A stretch of DNA of 64,000 nt from positions 1-64,000 of the forward strand of contig NZ_QJTD01000002.1 of assembly GCF_003217215.1 (NCBI RefSeq), in the 5' to 3' direction. The stretch is from Winogradskyella epiphytica (GTDB lineage: Bacteria > Bacteroidota > Bacteroidia > Flavobacteriales > Flavobacteriaceae). Shown here piece by piece: positions 19,622 to 30,368 of this stretch. The translations under genes and the position numbers were made by a program. The notes below the pieces were generated by a model, which saw only the letters and a list, made by a program, of their open reading frames with translations, was not told where the DNA came from and made no database searches. Numbering within the stretch: the first letter of the stretch is position 1; each line of letters starts with the position of its first letter.

Positions 19622-20029
19622 ATGAATTATAATGAAACAGAAATTAGGGTTCGTTACGGTGAAACAGATCAGATGGGAGTCGTCTATCACGCTAATTACG
19701 CCATGTATTTCGAAGTTGGTAGAACAGAGTGGTTACGTGAGTTTGGACTTAGCTATAGTAGGATGGAAGCAGAGGGCATCATGTTGCCGGTGATTTCATT
19801 ATCTATAAAATACAAAAATTCAGCTCGTTATGATGATGTGCTTAAAGTAAAAACAACCCTTAAAAAATTACCTACTGCCTCTATTGAATTTGAATATGAA
19901 TTATGGAACGATTCTAATGTTTTGTTAGCTACAGGAAATACTGTTTTGGCATTTATTGATAAGGTTAAAAATAGACCGACGCGTTGTCCAAAATATCTTT
20001 TAGACAAACTGCAGGATTACTCGTCATAA
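19622..20029 (+). CDS. Acyl-CoA thioesterase, YbgC/4HBT hot-dog family
   Basis: 135 residues, a single hot-dog domain. The active-site helix signature is RVRYGETDQMGVVYHANYA, with Asp16 as catalytic residue and the following YFEVGRTEWLREFG. It hydrolyses acyl-CoA thioesters; YbgC relatives associate with the Tol-Pal envelope system in proteobacteria, which cannot be inferred here. Divergent from dnaA. Its 3' end overlaps the convergent yigZ-like gene by 6 nt. Confidence 0.93.
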   Translation: MNYNETEIRVRYGETDQMGVVYHANYAMYFEVGRTEWLREFGLSYSRMEAEGIMLPVISLSIKYKNSARYDDVLKVKTTLKKLPTASIEFEYELWNDSNVLLATGNTVLAFIDKVKNRPTRCPKYLLDKLQDYSS

Positions 20030-20629
20030 TTCTTTGATTTCAACACCAAAAAATTGATTAAAAAGTTCTAAAATTTTTGGAGCATGACTTTTTCTTACTG
20101 TAATTTCTAATTTGCAATCAAGTTCTAAGGTTTGTTTTTTAATATCAACATTGTTTTCTTTTAATATCCGCATCACTTTGCTCATGTTTTTATACTCGAA
20201 AGTGAGCAAGAATTCTTTATTGATCGTTTTTTTAACAATATCTGCTGCTTCCAAAGCTAATTGCGCGCCTGTACGATAAGCATTTATTAAACCTCCAACA
20301 CCAAGTTTTACCCCTCCAAAATAACGAACAACTACAATTAAAATATTGGTAACTTCGAAGGATTGGATTTGTCCATAGATAGGCATACCTGCGGAATTGT
20401 TTGGCTCCCCATCATCATTTGCTCTATATTGAATATTTTCTGTTCCTATTTGATAGGCGTAGCACCAATGTCTTGCAGAATAGTGTTCTTTTTTTAGATC
20501 TTCAAGATGAATTTTAACTTGTTCCTCATCGGTTACTGGAAAAGCGTAACCGTAAAACTTGCTATTTTTATCTTTAAATAATTCGCCTTGTGCTGGTTTT
20601 TCAATCGTTTGGTATAAGTCGTCTTCCAT
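20024..20629 (-). CDS. YigZ/IMPACT family protein
   Basis: 201 residues. The N-terminal UPF0029/Impact domain is clear: SKFYGYAFPVTDEEQVK, ARHWCYAYQIG, NDDGEPNNSAGMPIYGQI, VVVRYFGGVKLGVGGLINAY. It is followed by a DUF1949-like C-terminal domain. Bacterial YigZ proteins are poorly characterised; eukaryotic IMPACT modulates GCN2. It overlaps the DMT transporter gene by 1 nt upstream and the thioesterase gene by 6 nt (convergent). Confidence 0.93.
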   Translation of the reverse strand: MEDDLYQTIEKPAQGELFKDKNSKFYGYAFPVTDEEQVKIHLEDLKKEHYSARHWCYAYQIGTENIQYRANDDGEPNNSAGMPIYGQIQSFEVTNILIVVVRYFGGVKLGVGGLINAYRTGAQLALEAADIVKKTINKEFLLTFEYKNMSKVMRILKENNVDIKKQTLELDCKLEITVRKSHAPKILELFNQFFGVEIKEL

Positions 20630-21480
20630 TATGCTAGTGTCACTAATAGTATTGAAATTAAGGCTAAGATAATACCTATCCAGTTTTTCTGCGAAATATC
20701 TTCTTTAAATAATAACAAACCTATCAAAGTTGAAAGCGCCAAGATTGCAATATGATTAATAGTAAATAAGGTAGAACTCTCAGTGTTTTCTGCACGAAGA
20801 GCCATCAATAAAAAGTGAATAGAGCCGTAATTTACTATACCTAAAGTTATTCCTGCTGGTAAACTTTTCAATTTAAAACGCCTCTTAGTTTTTAGTAAGT
20901 TAATGCCAACAATCACTAATCCAATTAGTGCAGCCATCGCAAAAATTGTAGCTGAAAATAAAGGAATATTATCACTCGGAGCAAAATAGTTTATTGAAGT
21001 ATCAATGACACCTGAGCCTAAAAATAATATAATGGGCAAATAAATTGACTTAGTTAAAACTGTATGGTCTTTCTTTTTTAATGATGTCAGATATACTGCA
21101 AATAAGGCAAGAACAATTCCTGTGATTTTTTGTAAACTAGCACTTTCATTAAATACGTAAATCCCAAAAACTATTGGAATTATTACACTCATCTTGCTAG
21201 CTACAGAAGCTACTGAAAGTCCATTCTTTTGTGCAGTTAATGCCATCACATTGAATATTGTAATAAATAGAAACCCTAAACCAATGGCAGCAACAAACCA
21301 ATCCGATTCTATTATTTCTGAAGGTTGAATGTTTCCTGAATAGAGTAAGGCGCCACAAGTAAAAGCTGTAAAATAGTTGACAACGATGACTTGTAAAGTG
21401 TCAATATCATACTTTTTTATAAGTTTGAATACAACGAATATCGCTGTAGATGATAAGATGCTAAGCAGTAAGTAAATCAA
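20629..21480 (-). CDS. EamA-like DMT superfamily transporter
   Basis: 283 residues, about ten hydrophobic helices in two EamA-like repeats (the second ends ISQKNWIGIILALISILLV). Inner-membrane permease; substrate unknown, members export amino acids or other metabolites. The stop overlaps the yigZ start by 1 nt and its start overlaps the HAD gene by 4 nt, so the three genes form one operon. Confidence 0.9.
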   Translation of the reverse strand: MIYLLLSILSSTAIFVVFKLIKKYDIDTLQVIVVNYFTAFTCGALLYSGNIQPSEIIESDWFVAAIGLGFLFITIFNVMALTAQKNGLSVASVASKMSVIIPIVFGIYVFNESASLQKITGIVLALFAVYLTSLKKKDHTVLTKSIYLPIILFLGSGVIDTSINYFAPSDNIPLFSATIFAMAALIGLVIVGINLLKTKRRFKLKSLPAGITLGIVNYGSIHFLLMALRAENTESSTLFTINHIAILALSTLIGLLLFKEDISQKNWIGIILALISILLVTLA

Positions 21481-22088
21481 AAGAGTTCTTTTTTAGTTTG
21501 AAACAGGGTTACAACATCTTCTTTGGTTTCATCTATATTCCAGACATGGAATCCCATTTCCTTGGCAGCATCCGTATTTTCTTTAGTGTCATCTATAAAC
21601 ACACATTCTTCTGCTGTGAGATTATTCTCGTTTAGAACGAATTCGAAAATATTCTTATTGGGTTTTCTAAGATGAATTTCTTGAGATAGATAAAAAACAT
21701 CAAAACAAGCTTTAAATTCATCATAGAAGGATACATTTTGCTTTATATAATCTATATGCATTGTGTTCGTGTTGCTCAACAGTATCAATTTGTATTTTTT
21801 TTGATGAGCCAAATCTTTAATGAACTCTAATCTGTGTTTTGGAAAATCTTTAAGGATGTAATTCCAGGCGTCAACAATTTCCGTTTCACTGAGTTCTAGG
21901 AATTTTGTTTTATAAAATTGAATAAATTCTGCTGTTGAAATCTCACCAACCTCATAGCTTGTATTAGCTTCAACCATATCTTTGTCAAATGTTTTAAGAT
22001 TGAACAAGTTTAAGGCGTTTTGCATAGCACCTTGCTTATCTAAGTTGATAAATACATCACCAAAATCGAAAATTAAAGTTGTAATCAT
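21477..22088 (-). CDS. HAD-superfamily hydrolase, YihX-like (subfamily IA)
   Basis: 203 residues. Motif I LIFDFGDVFINLDKQ (nucleophile Asp8 region, with Gly two residues later as in YihX-type members), motif II LILLSNTN, motif III LRKPNKNIFEFVL and motif IV CVFIDDTKENTDAAKEMG are all present, with a helical cap between I and II. Probably a phosphatase on a sugar phosphate or nucleotide; the substrate cannot be assigned. First gene of the HAD-transporter-YigZ operon. Confidence 0.9.
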   Translation of the reverse strand: MITTLIFDFGDVFINLDKQGAMQNALNLFNLKTFDKDMVEANTSYEVGEISTAEFIQFYKTKFLELSETEIVDAWNYILKDFPKHRLEFIKDLAHQKKYKLILLSNTNTMHIDYIKQNVSFYDEFKACFDVFYLSQEIHLRKPNKNIFEFVLNENNLTAEECVFIDDTKENTDAAKEMGFHVWNIDETKEDVVTLFQTKKELF

Positions 22089-22162
22089 AGTTATTTCTTC
22101 GTGTTAAACGAAATCTCTATTTTTTATTAAACATTAGTACAAGTCTTTATTATAGGAATACT

Positions 22163-23224
22163 TCAATAAAGCAAGTCATTATTGTATACTTTAAGAGTAT
22201 CATTCTTTATCTCAGTTTTAGAAATCATGGATCCTTTAAAGATAGGTGAACTAACCCCTTCTTTAAATTCAGATTTACCTGTAAATATGCGGGCTTCATC
22301 CCAAAGATTCTCATCTATAAAGGTTTGAAGTGTTTGTGCGCCACCTTCTATAATAATTGAAGTTAGGTTCCTATTAAATAAAACATCACAAATTTGCTTC
22401 GCTATGGACTCCTTTAAGTTCCAATCAATAAGTTCAAATGTCAAATTACCTGCTGTTTGTTTTCTTTCCACACTACTTTCGGTAATAACGATAGTTTCTG
22501 CATCATTGCTGAAAAGTGAATAATTTGCTGCTAATCTTAAATGCTTGTCTAAAACCACTCTGATAGGATTTTGGCCCGTCCAATCTCTTACGGTTAAACT
22601 TGGGTTATCCGCAATAACGGTACTGGTACCTACTAAAATAGCTTGTTCTTCTGCGCGCCATTTATGTACGAGTTGACGAGAATACGAATTCGTAATCCAA
22701 ACGGGTTTGTTTTCATTTTTAGTTAGCGGCGCAATAAAACCATCATCGGTTTCTGCCCATTTCAATATTATATATGGGCGTTTTTTATTATGGAAAGTAA
22801 AAAAGCGTTTATGATGTACTCTACATTCCTTTTCCAATACACCAACCGTAACATGGCAACCTGCAGCTTCAAGTTTGGCAATACCTTTTCCTGCTACTTC
22901 CGGATTGTCATCAACACAACCAATCACGACATTTGGAATCTGATGTGATACAATTAAATCACTACAAGGAGGTGTTTTTCCATAATGACTACAAGGTTCA
23001 AGAGTGACGTAAAGCGTGCTCTTAGTTAAAAGCGCTTTATTTTTAACAGAATTAATAGCGTTGACTTCAGCATGATTACCACCATATTCACTAGTAAAAC
23101 CTTCACCTATAATGGTGTTATTATAAACTATTACAGCACCAACCATGGGATTAGGCCTCGTAGTTCCTAATCCGTTTTTTGCTATCTGCAAGCAGCGTTT
23201 TATGTATGTTTCTTGATTAATCAA
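22163..23224 (-). CDS. ribD: Bifunctional riboflavin biosynthesis deaminase/reductase
   Basis: 353 residues. The N-terminal cytidine-deaminase-like domain has the zinc ligands HAEVNAI (51-53) and PCSHYGKTPPC (77-87). The C-terminal NADPH-dependent reductase domain begins near residue 150 (RPYIILKWAETDDGFIAP). It performs two successive steps on the pyrimidine intermediate of riboflavin synthesis. The start is TTG at 23224, touching the TAA of the upstream lipoprotein gene; it is needed because conserved RibD sequence (YIKRCLQIAKNGLGTTRPNP) begins right after it and no ATG precedes it. Confidence 0.96.
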   Translation of the reverse strand: MINQETYIKRCLQIAKNGLGTTRPNPMVGAVIVYNNTIIGEGFTSEYGGNHAEVNAINSVKNKALLTKSTLYVTLEPCSHYGKTPPCSDLIVSHQIPNVVIGCVDDNPEVAGKGIAKLEAAGCHVTVGVLEKECRVHHKRFFTFHNKKRPYIILKWAETDDGFIAPLTKNENKPVWITNSYSRQLVHKWRAEEQAILVGTSTVIADNPSLTVRDWTGQNPIRVVLDKHLRLAANYSLFSNDAETIVITESSVERKQTAGNLTFELIDWNLKESIAKQICDVLFNRNLTSIIIEGGAQTLQTFIDENLWDEARIFTGKSEFKEGVSSPIFKGSMISKTEIKNDTLKVYNNDLLY

Positions 23225-23683
23225 TTAAAGCTTTATTTTAACATCCTGAATCTCATCAACTGTATAAGTCGATGAAAACCCCATAATTTTATATTTAATA
23301 TCACCTTTGTAGTGAACTTTTAAGCGTTGTGAAATTAGGCTTCCTAATAACCCGCCAAGACTATTTTTGTCAAATAGACTATCAGTGGCTACGGCGACCG
23401 TTAAGGGAATAGTAAAATTTTGTTTCGAAGGAACGTCAAATTCATCTGAAATAATACTAGCCACTTCTATATCGTTGATATACACTTTTAAATCATCAGT
23501 TTTTAAAGAACCACCCACATTGTTTTTATTCAGAAATAATGCCTCAGCACTTAAGGTGATGTGTTTGCTGTTGGAGTCCACAACTTGAATGTTTTCTAAT
23601 CCAATAAATTCTGGTTTTTCTCTAACAGAACAGTTAAGAAGTAGTGTAAAAATTAAGGAAAACAATAAGAATCTTTTAAACAT
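23225..23683 (-). CDS. LEA-type-2 (LEA14-like) domain lipoprotein
   Basis: 152 residues from the ATG at 23683, giving a lipoprotein signal (FLLFSLIFTLLLNC) with a cysteine near residue 17. The mature part (IGLENIQVVDSNSKHITLSA, ALFLNKNNVGGSLKTDDLKV) fits the WHy/LEA14-like fold, a beta-sandwich linked to desiccation proteins in plants and found in many bacterial lipoproteins of unknown role. Immediately upstream of ribD with zero intergenic bases, so cotranscribed; a functional link with riboflavin is not implied. Confidence 0.8.
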   Translation of the reverse strand: MFKRFLLFSLIFTLLLNCSVREKPEFIGLENIQVVDSNSKHITLSAEALFLNKNNVGGSLKTDDLKVYINDIEVASIISDEFDVPSKQNFTIPLTVAVATDSLFDKNSLGGLLGSLISQRLKVHYKGDIKYKIMGFSSTYTVDEIQDVKIKL

Positions 23684-23834
23684 AAAATTGTTTTTATATG
23701 TACTTTTGGTGTTGTCTGACAATGCTCTTTTCTGAGGTGTTTTAGTTGAAGTTTAAAAATAAAGTTTTATAACTTCACTAAACTGTATTGGACCAATAAA
23801 AAATAAATTCAGACCGATTTTAAAACATCTACAA

Positions 23835-24326
23835 GTGCACAAAGATACTATTGTTATTCGAGAAATTGAAGTAGAGGATAACCCTAAAATCGCCAAAGCA
23901 ATACGGTCGGTTTTAGTTGAAATGGGGGCACCTAAAGTGGGGACTGCTTATGAAGACCGCTCTTTAGATGCGATGAAAGAGACCTATACAGATTTAAAGA
24001 AAGCTTACTTTGTGCTTGCTCAGGGTAATGAAATTCTAGGAGGAGCCGGTATAGCGCAATTGGAGAACTACAATGGAAATGTTTGCGAATTGCAGAAAAT
24101 GTATTTTTTACCTGAAGCTAGAGGTAAAGGTTTAGGAGCTGAAATGATGAAGACCTGTTTGAATTTTGCTAAACAAGTAGGTTTTGATCACTGTTATTTA
24201 GAAACTTTGCCTTATATGAAAGATGCTCAGAAATTATACGAAAAAGTAGGATTTAAGTCGCTTTCAGAACCCTTAGGAGATACTGGGCATTATTCATGTA
24301 CGGTGTGGATGCTAAAAGATTTATAA
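23835..24326 (+). CDS. GNAT family N-acetyltransferase
   Basis: 163 residues starting at GTG 23835. GNAT core: IREIEVEDNPKIAKAIRSVL at the N-terminus, the acetyl-CoA loop LPEARGKGLGAEMMKTCLNF (about 101-120), and KDAQKLYEKVGFKSL in the C-terminal strand. Substrate unknown. No ATG is available before the conserved region, and no TAnnTTTG element was found upstream. prmC starts 2 nt after its stop, so the pair is coupled. Confidence 0.9.
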   Translation: MHKDTIVIREIEVEDNPKIAKAIRSVLVEMGAPKVGTAYEDRSLDAMKETYTDLKKAYFVLAQGNEILGGAGIAQLENYNGNVCELQKMYFLPEARGKGLGAEMMKTCLNFAKQVGFDHCYLETLPYMKDAQKLYEKVGFKSLSEPLGDTGHYSCTVWMLKDL

Positions 24327-24328
24327 GA

Positions 24329-25207
24329 ATGTTATTAAAAGACCTACAACATATATTTCATAAGGAATTAGATATTATCTACGGAAAGGATGAAGTAGAC
24401 AGCTTCTTCTTTCTTTGCTTAGAACATTATCTCAATCTACCTCGTTTTCAATTGGCATTAGAACCAGATTTAACCATTGTGAAGTCTGAAACAGATTCCT
24501 TTTTTAAAGTTTTAGAGCATTTAAAACAGGAAAAACCGATTCAATATATATTAGGTGAAACTGAATTTTACGGATTGACATTTAAAGTGAATGAACATGT
24601 GTTAATTCCACGTCAAGAAACGGAAGAATTGGTCGATTTAATTATCAAAAATCATTCAGAACGAAAAGATAAGTCTCCTATCAAAATTTTAGATATCGGA
24701 ACAGGAAGTGGTTGTATAGCTATTTCTTTGGCTAAAAACCTTCCAGACGTTGAAGTTTATGCTTTAGATGTTTCGAAAGAAGCTTTAGCCGTAGCCAAAC
24801 AAAATGCCGAGTTAAATAAGGTGAAAATCAATTTTATTGAAGTTAGTATTTTAGATGAGTCAACATGGAATTCAAATTTTAAAAATATTGAATTTGATGT
24901 CGTTGTATCTAATCCACCTTATGTAAGAGAATTAGAAAAGGTTGAAATTCAACCCAATGTTTTAGATAATGAACCACATTTAGCTTTATTTGTGGAAAAT
25001 GATAATCCATTAATCTTTTATAAAGCTATCACCAACTTTGCTATTCATAAGTTGAAAGCAAACGGAAGTCTTTATTTTGAAATTAATCAATATCTAGGAG
25101 AAGAAACAAAGCAATTATTAATTGATGCTGATTTTGATGCTATAGATTTGTTGAAAGACTTAAATGGTAATTACAGAATGTTAAAAGGCCAAAAGAAATA
25201 CTATTAA
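24329..25207 (+). CDS. prmC: Peptide chain release factor N5-glutamine methyltransferase
   Basis: 292 residues from the ATG at 24329; an upstream ATG at 24296 would overlap the GNAT gene and add an unlikely extension. Methylates the GGQ glutamine of RF1/RF2. Features: helical N-terminal substrate domain, VLIPRQETEELVD (92-104), SAM motif LDIGTGSGCIAISLA (121-135) and catalytic NPPY (195-198). Followed by ligA after 23 nt. Confidence 0.96.
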   Translation: MLLKDLQHIFHKELDIIYGKDEVDSFFFLCLEHYLNLPRFQLALEPDLTIVKSETDSFFKVLEHLKQEKPIQYILGETEFYGLTFKVNEHVLIPRQETEELVDLIIKNHSERKDKSPIKILDIGTGSGCIAISLAKNLPDVEVYALDVSKEALAVAKQNAELNKVKINFIEVSILDESTWNSNFKNIEFDVVVSNPPYVRELEKVEIQPNVLDNEPHLALFVENDNPLIFYKAITNFAIHKLKANGSLYFEINQYLGEETKQLLIDADFDAIDLLKDLNGNYRMLKGQKKYY

Positions 25208-25227
25208 GAACTGTTTATATTCCTTAA

Positions 25228-27225
<1,998 letters not shown>

Positions 27226-27295
27226 ATTCTTACGTGTAATTGTGTATTTCATCGACAAAAGGTAAAATAATTCGTTTACATGTGAAAATAAAGTT

Positions 27296-27303
27296 TATAT
27301 TTG
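27296..27303 (+). promoter_or_regulatory. Candidate -7 promoter element (TATATTTG) for the membrane protein gene
   Basis: Exact TAnnTTTG match, 24 nt upstream of the ATG at 27328. No -33 TTG at proper spacing. Confidence 0.45.
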
Positions 27304-27327
27304 TTTTAGAAATGACGGGATAAATTA

Positions 27328-28065
27328 ATGTTGTATAGTAAAGTTTTTAAAATAATATTGTTAGCACTTGGAGTTCTATATGTTGGACTTCAGGGCTTTG
27401 CGTATCAAAAAGAGGGTACGGCGGTTAGTGCAATCATGTTGATATTGCTAACATGGTTATATTATAAGGAGGCTGAAAAAAAGAATATTTATTTCTTTTT
27501 GTTTTTGATAACGTTTACAATTGCACATGTGGTAAACTTTATCACATTTTTCACTCCTGCAATTCCACAAGGAGATATTGATTATTGGTACTTTTTTAAT
27601 AATATTCTTTACATCATTTCGTATTCATTCTTAATGATTAAAGTCTTAACAAGGTTAAACCCAAGAAAAATTATTAAAGAGCTTTTTGTGCCAATTATAA
27701 TTTTGATTGTGCTAGATGTTTTTTGTGTTATTATAATTACAGATACAGCCGAAAAACTACTAACAACATCCGAATATATTTTAGAGTTTGTTTATAATTC
27801 AATCGTAATGGCTTTATTATCTGTTGGTCTAATTAACTATATGTACCGAAACGATAATAAGTCAATGTTATTTTTAATTGGGTCTATTTTAATTGTCTTC
27901 TCTGAAATTATTCAGCTCGCATATTTTTATATTCTAGACGATTCAAACTTAGGGTTAGTCTATTCTTTCCTTTTATTTGTGGCGTTTCTTTTTCTTTACC
28001 TACAGTCACAACAACAGTATTCAGGTCCTATGCGGATTTATGTTGAAGACACTCCCGAAACTTAA
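27328..28065 (+). CDS. Polytopic membrane protein of unknown function
   Basis: 245 residues with about seven or eight hydrophobic helices and short loops, no cytoplasmic domain of note and a hydrophilic tail (SQQQYSGPMRIYVEDTPET). It superficially resembles small sensory or YhhN-like membrane proteins, but I see no diagnostic motif and do not assign a family. It has its own promoter element after ligA and converges with the ClC gene, stop to stop in 8 nt. Confidence 0.78.
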   Translation: MLYSKVFKIILLALGVLYVGLQGFAYQKEGTAVSAIMLILLTWLYYKEAEKKNIYFFLFLITFTIAHVVNFITFFTPAIPQGDIDYWYFFNNILYIISYSFLMIKVLTRLNPRKIIKELFVPIIILIVLDVFCVIIITDTAEKLLTTSEYILEFVYNSIVMALLSVGLINYMYRNDNKSMLFLIGSILIVFSEIIQLAYFYILDDSNLGLVYSFLLFVAFLFLYLQSQQQYSGPMRIYVEDTPET

Positions 28066-28073
28066 GCGAAAAA

Positions 28074-29342
28074 CTATTCTTTATCCATCTGTGATTTAAT
28101 AAATGGAATCCTTGGAGCTAGAAAATATCCAGTCAGACTAGCAAATAAAATTGGAATGAAATGTCCGAAGCCTGTTAAAGTTGCTAATAAAATGGTTGTG
28201 CTCATTGGTGTTCTTGTTACACAAGCATTAATAGCCGCCATGCAACATACTATTGCCAAACTCAGGTTAATTGAGGGAAATATGTGATTCAGAATCAAAC
28301 CTAAGGTAGCACCTACGAAAAACAAGGGAATAATGAATCCTCCTCGCCATCCAGAAGTTACGGTTATTGCGATAGCTATAATTTTAAGTACTAATATAGA
28401 AACTAATTCGGATAAAGATAAATTCCCAGTTAGCAGTTCGTTAATTTCGTGATGGCCAAAGTACCTTGTTAATGGAAAGTAATATGCAATTATACCTAAA
28501 ACTAATCCGCCTATTAACGTTTTAATATAGATTGGCATAGGTCGTTTTTCGAAAATTGTTTTAAAAAATTTAGTACAGAATATAAAACCCCATCCAATTG
28601 CTGCTCCCATAAAAGCAAATAGTACAGCGTAGCCAAAATCGAAAAGCCCCGAATATTCATATGATGATAAATCCCAAATTGGACCAAGGCCTAAATGAAT
28701 GATTAAAGCAAACACTATATAGCTAAATGAGCTTGCTACAAATGCAGGAATAATGGCTTTGTAATATTCAACGGCATGTTTGTGGTGGAGTATTTCTAAT
28801 GAAAACAGACTACCTCCTAAGGGTGCGCCAAATAACGCGGTGAAACCAGAAGCCATTCCTGCTATACTTAATGACCTTAATTCATCACCTTTAAGTCTAA
28901 ATATTTTTCCTAACCAAGTGCCTGTAGATCCTGTAACCTGAACTAGAGGTGCTTCTGGTCCTAAGCTTCCTCCTGATGCAACGCAAAGCAATGAACTTAA
29001 AATCATGGAAGGATTGTTCTTAGGGTCGAGTTTGCCTTTATTAAATCTAATGTTGTCTACAATTAAATGAATTTCTCCAGGATCTCCGATGAATTGAATT
29101 ATTAACCCTGCAAGAAACCCTGAAATTGCCATTACAGGGATCACTTCCCATCCTTTAAAAAATGCGAGCTGATGGGTGAGGAATTCTAGTGCAATCCAAT
29201 ACACTCCGGCTATGATACCACCAATTAAACCAAGAAGGGCCCACAATAAAAAAGTCCGACTAAACACGAAAGGGTTAAACTGGACGGGTTGGTCTAAAAT
29301 GTTTAAATACGTAACAAGCTTTCGTCTTCGTTTTAGTTTCAC
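28074..29342 (-). CDS. ClC-family chloride channel/antiporter
   Basis: 422 residues, two inverted repeats of membrane helices. Selectivity segments are visible: GDPGEIH in place of GSGIP, the gating-glutamate segment GSLGPEAPLVQ (Glu130), and SGWRGGFIIPLFFVGATLG corresponding to the GGxFxPxL signature; TRTPMSTTILLATLTG lies near the end. It moves chloride or another small anion across the inner membrane; channel versus H+ exchange, or fluoride preference, cannot be decided by eye. No C-terminal CBS domains. Confidence 0.92.
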   Translation of the reverse strand: MKLKRRRKLVTYLNILDQPVQFNPFVFSRTFLLWALLGLIGGIIAGVYWIALEFLTHQLAFFKGWEVIPVMAISGFLAGLIIQFIGDPGEIHLIVDNIRFNKGKLDPKNNPSMILSSLLCVASGGSLGPEAPLVQVTGSTGTWLGKIFRLKGDELRSLSIAGMASGFTALFGAPLGGSLFSLEILHHKHAVEYYKAIIPAFVASSFSYIVFALIIHLGLGPIWDLSSYEYSGLFDFGYAVLFAFMGAAIGWGFIFCTKFFKTIFEKRPMPIYIKTLIGGLVLGIIAYYFPLTRYFGHHEINELLTGNLSLSELVSILVLKIIAIAITVTSGWRGGFIIPLFFVGATLGLILNHIFPSINLSLAIVCCMAAINACVTRTPMSTTILLATLTGFGHFIPILFASLTGYFLAPRIPFIKSQMDKE

Positions 29343-29444
29343 CTTTTACGTCTCTGTTTTTAGGGTATATACTGCTGAAACGGAATGATATCAGTATGTT
29401 ACTCTTTGTTAAAAATCATTTATTTTTTATACTGTATGTTTAGG

Positions 29445-30359
29445 TTAAACCATGATGGAAGCGCCTTCAGCTTGTACTTTCTTACCTGGTTCAAAATAGA
29501 AATCAACTCTTCCTAGATATAATCCAAAAGCCCCAACTTGATTTACAAGTACTTTTTTACCCACGCTATTTGTTTCAATAGTTGGTTTTGGTAAGAAAGT
29601 ATGAGTATGGCCTCCAACAATGAGGTCAATGTCCTTTGTTGCTCTTGCAAGATTAATGTCGCTTACACGATTTGGTGAGTTTCTATATTCATATCCTATA
29701 TGAGATAAACAAATCACTAAATCACAGGAGTGATCTTCTTTTAGTATTCTAGACATATCCTGAGCGATTTCGATTGGGTGGTGATAAACGGTTTCCTTAT
29801 ACATTTTTTTATCTACCAAACCATCAAGTTGAATACCTAATCCAAATATTCCGATTTTAATTCCGTCTCTAACAAATGTTTTGTATGGTTTCACATGAGT
29901 GTCCATAACTGTATTTGTGAAATCGTAGTTTGCTGAAACAAAATCGAATTTAGCATGTGGAATCTGAGCATATAGTCCATCAATACCATTGTCAAAATCA
30001 TGATTGCCAATAGTGGCCACATCATATTTCAGCATACTCATGAGTTTAAATTCCAACTCACCACCATAATAATTGAAATAGGGCGTACCTTGAAAAATAT
30101 CTCCTGCATCAAGCAATAAGGTATTCGGGTTTTCTTTACGAATATTTTCGACTAAAGTAGCACGTCTTGCCACTCCACCTTTATTAGCGTTTCTGCCATC
30201 GTCTGGACCAAAAGGATCAATATGACTATGAACGTCATTGGTATGAAGAATAGTGATTTTTTTCGTTTTTGAAGGGCTAAAAGATTGTAACCCTAATCCA
30301 CCTAGACCTACTAATGCCGTTGCTGCTGTAGATTTTTGTATAAATTGTCTTCTTTTCAT
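29445..30359 (-). CDS. 5'-nucleotidase-type metallophosphoesterase (N-terminal half enzyme), Tat-exported
   Basis: 304 residues. Twin-arginine signal MKRRQFIQKST followed by a hydrophobic stretch. The mature part is a calcineurin-like phosphoesterase of the UshA/CpdB type: HTNDVHSHIDP, LLLDAGDIFQGTPYFNYYGG, ATIGNHDFDNGIDGL, ICLSHIGYEYRNSP and VGGHTHTFLPKP supply the two-metal site. It ends before the 5'_nucleotid_C domain, which is encoded separately just upstream (30369-31121). Expected role: periplasmic nucleotide dephosphorylation for phosphate or nucleoside scavenging, if the two proteins assemble. Confidence 0.92.
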   Translation of the reverse strand: MKRRQFIQKSTAATALVGLGGLGLQSFSPSKTKKITILHTNDVHSHIDPFGPDDGRNANKGGVARRATLVENIRKENPNTLLLDAGDIFQGTPYFNYYGGELEFKLMSMLKYDVATIGNHDFDNGIDGLYAQIPHAKFDFVSANYDFTNTVMDTHVKPYKTFVRDGIKIGIFGLGIQLDGLVDKKMYKETVYHHPIEIAQDMSRILKEDHSCDLVICLSHIGYEYRNSPNRVSDINLARATKDIDLIVGGHTHTFLPKPTIETNSVGKKVLVNQVGAFGLYLGRVDFYFEPGKKVQAEGASIMV

Positions 30360-30368
30360 AACGTCATA

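Noticed and set aside
29369..29435. Three alternating ATACTG/CAGTAT six-mers downstream of the nucleotidase gene
   Set aside because: Six-base arms with large loops in AT-rich DNA and no T run; too weak to call a terminator or operator.
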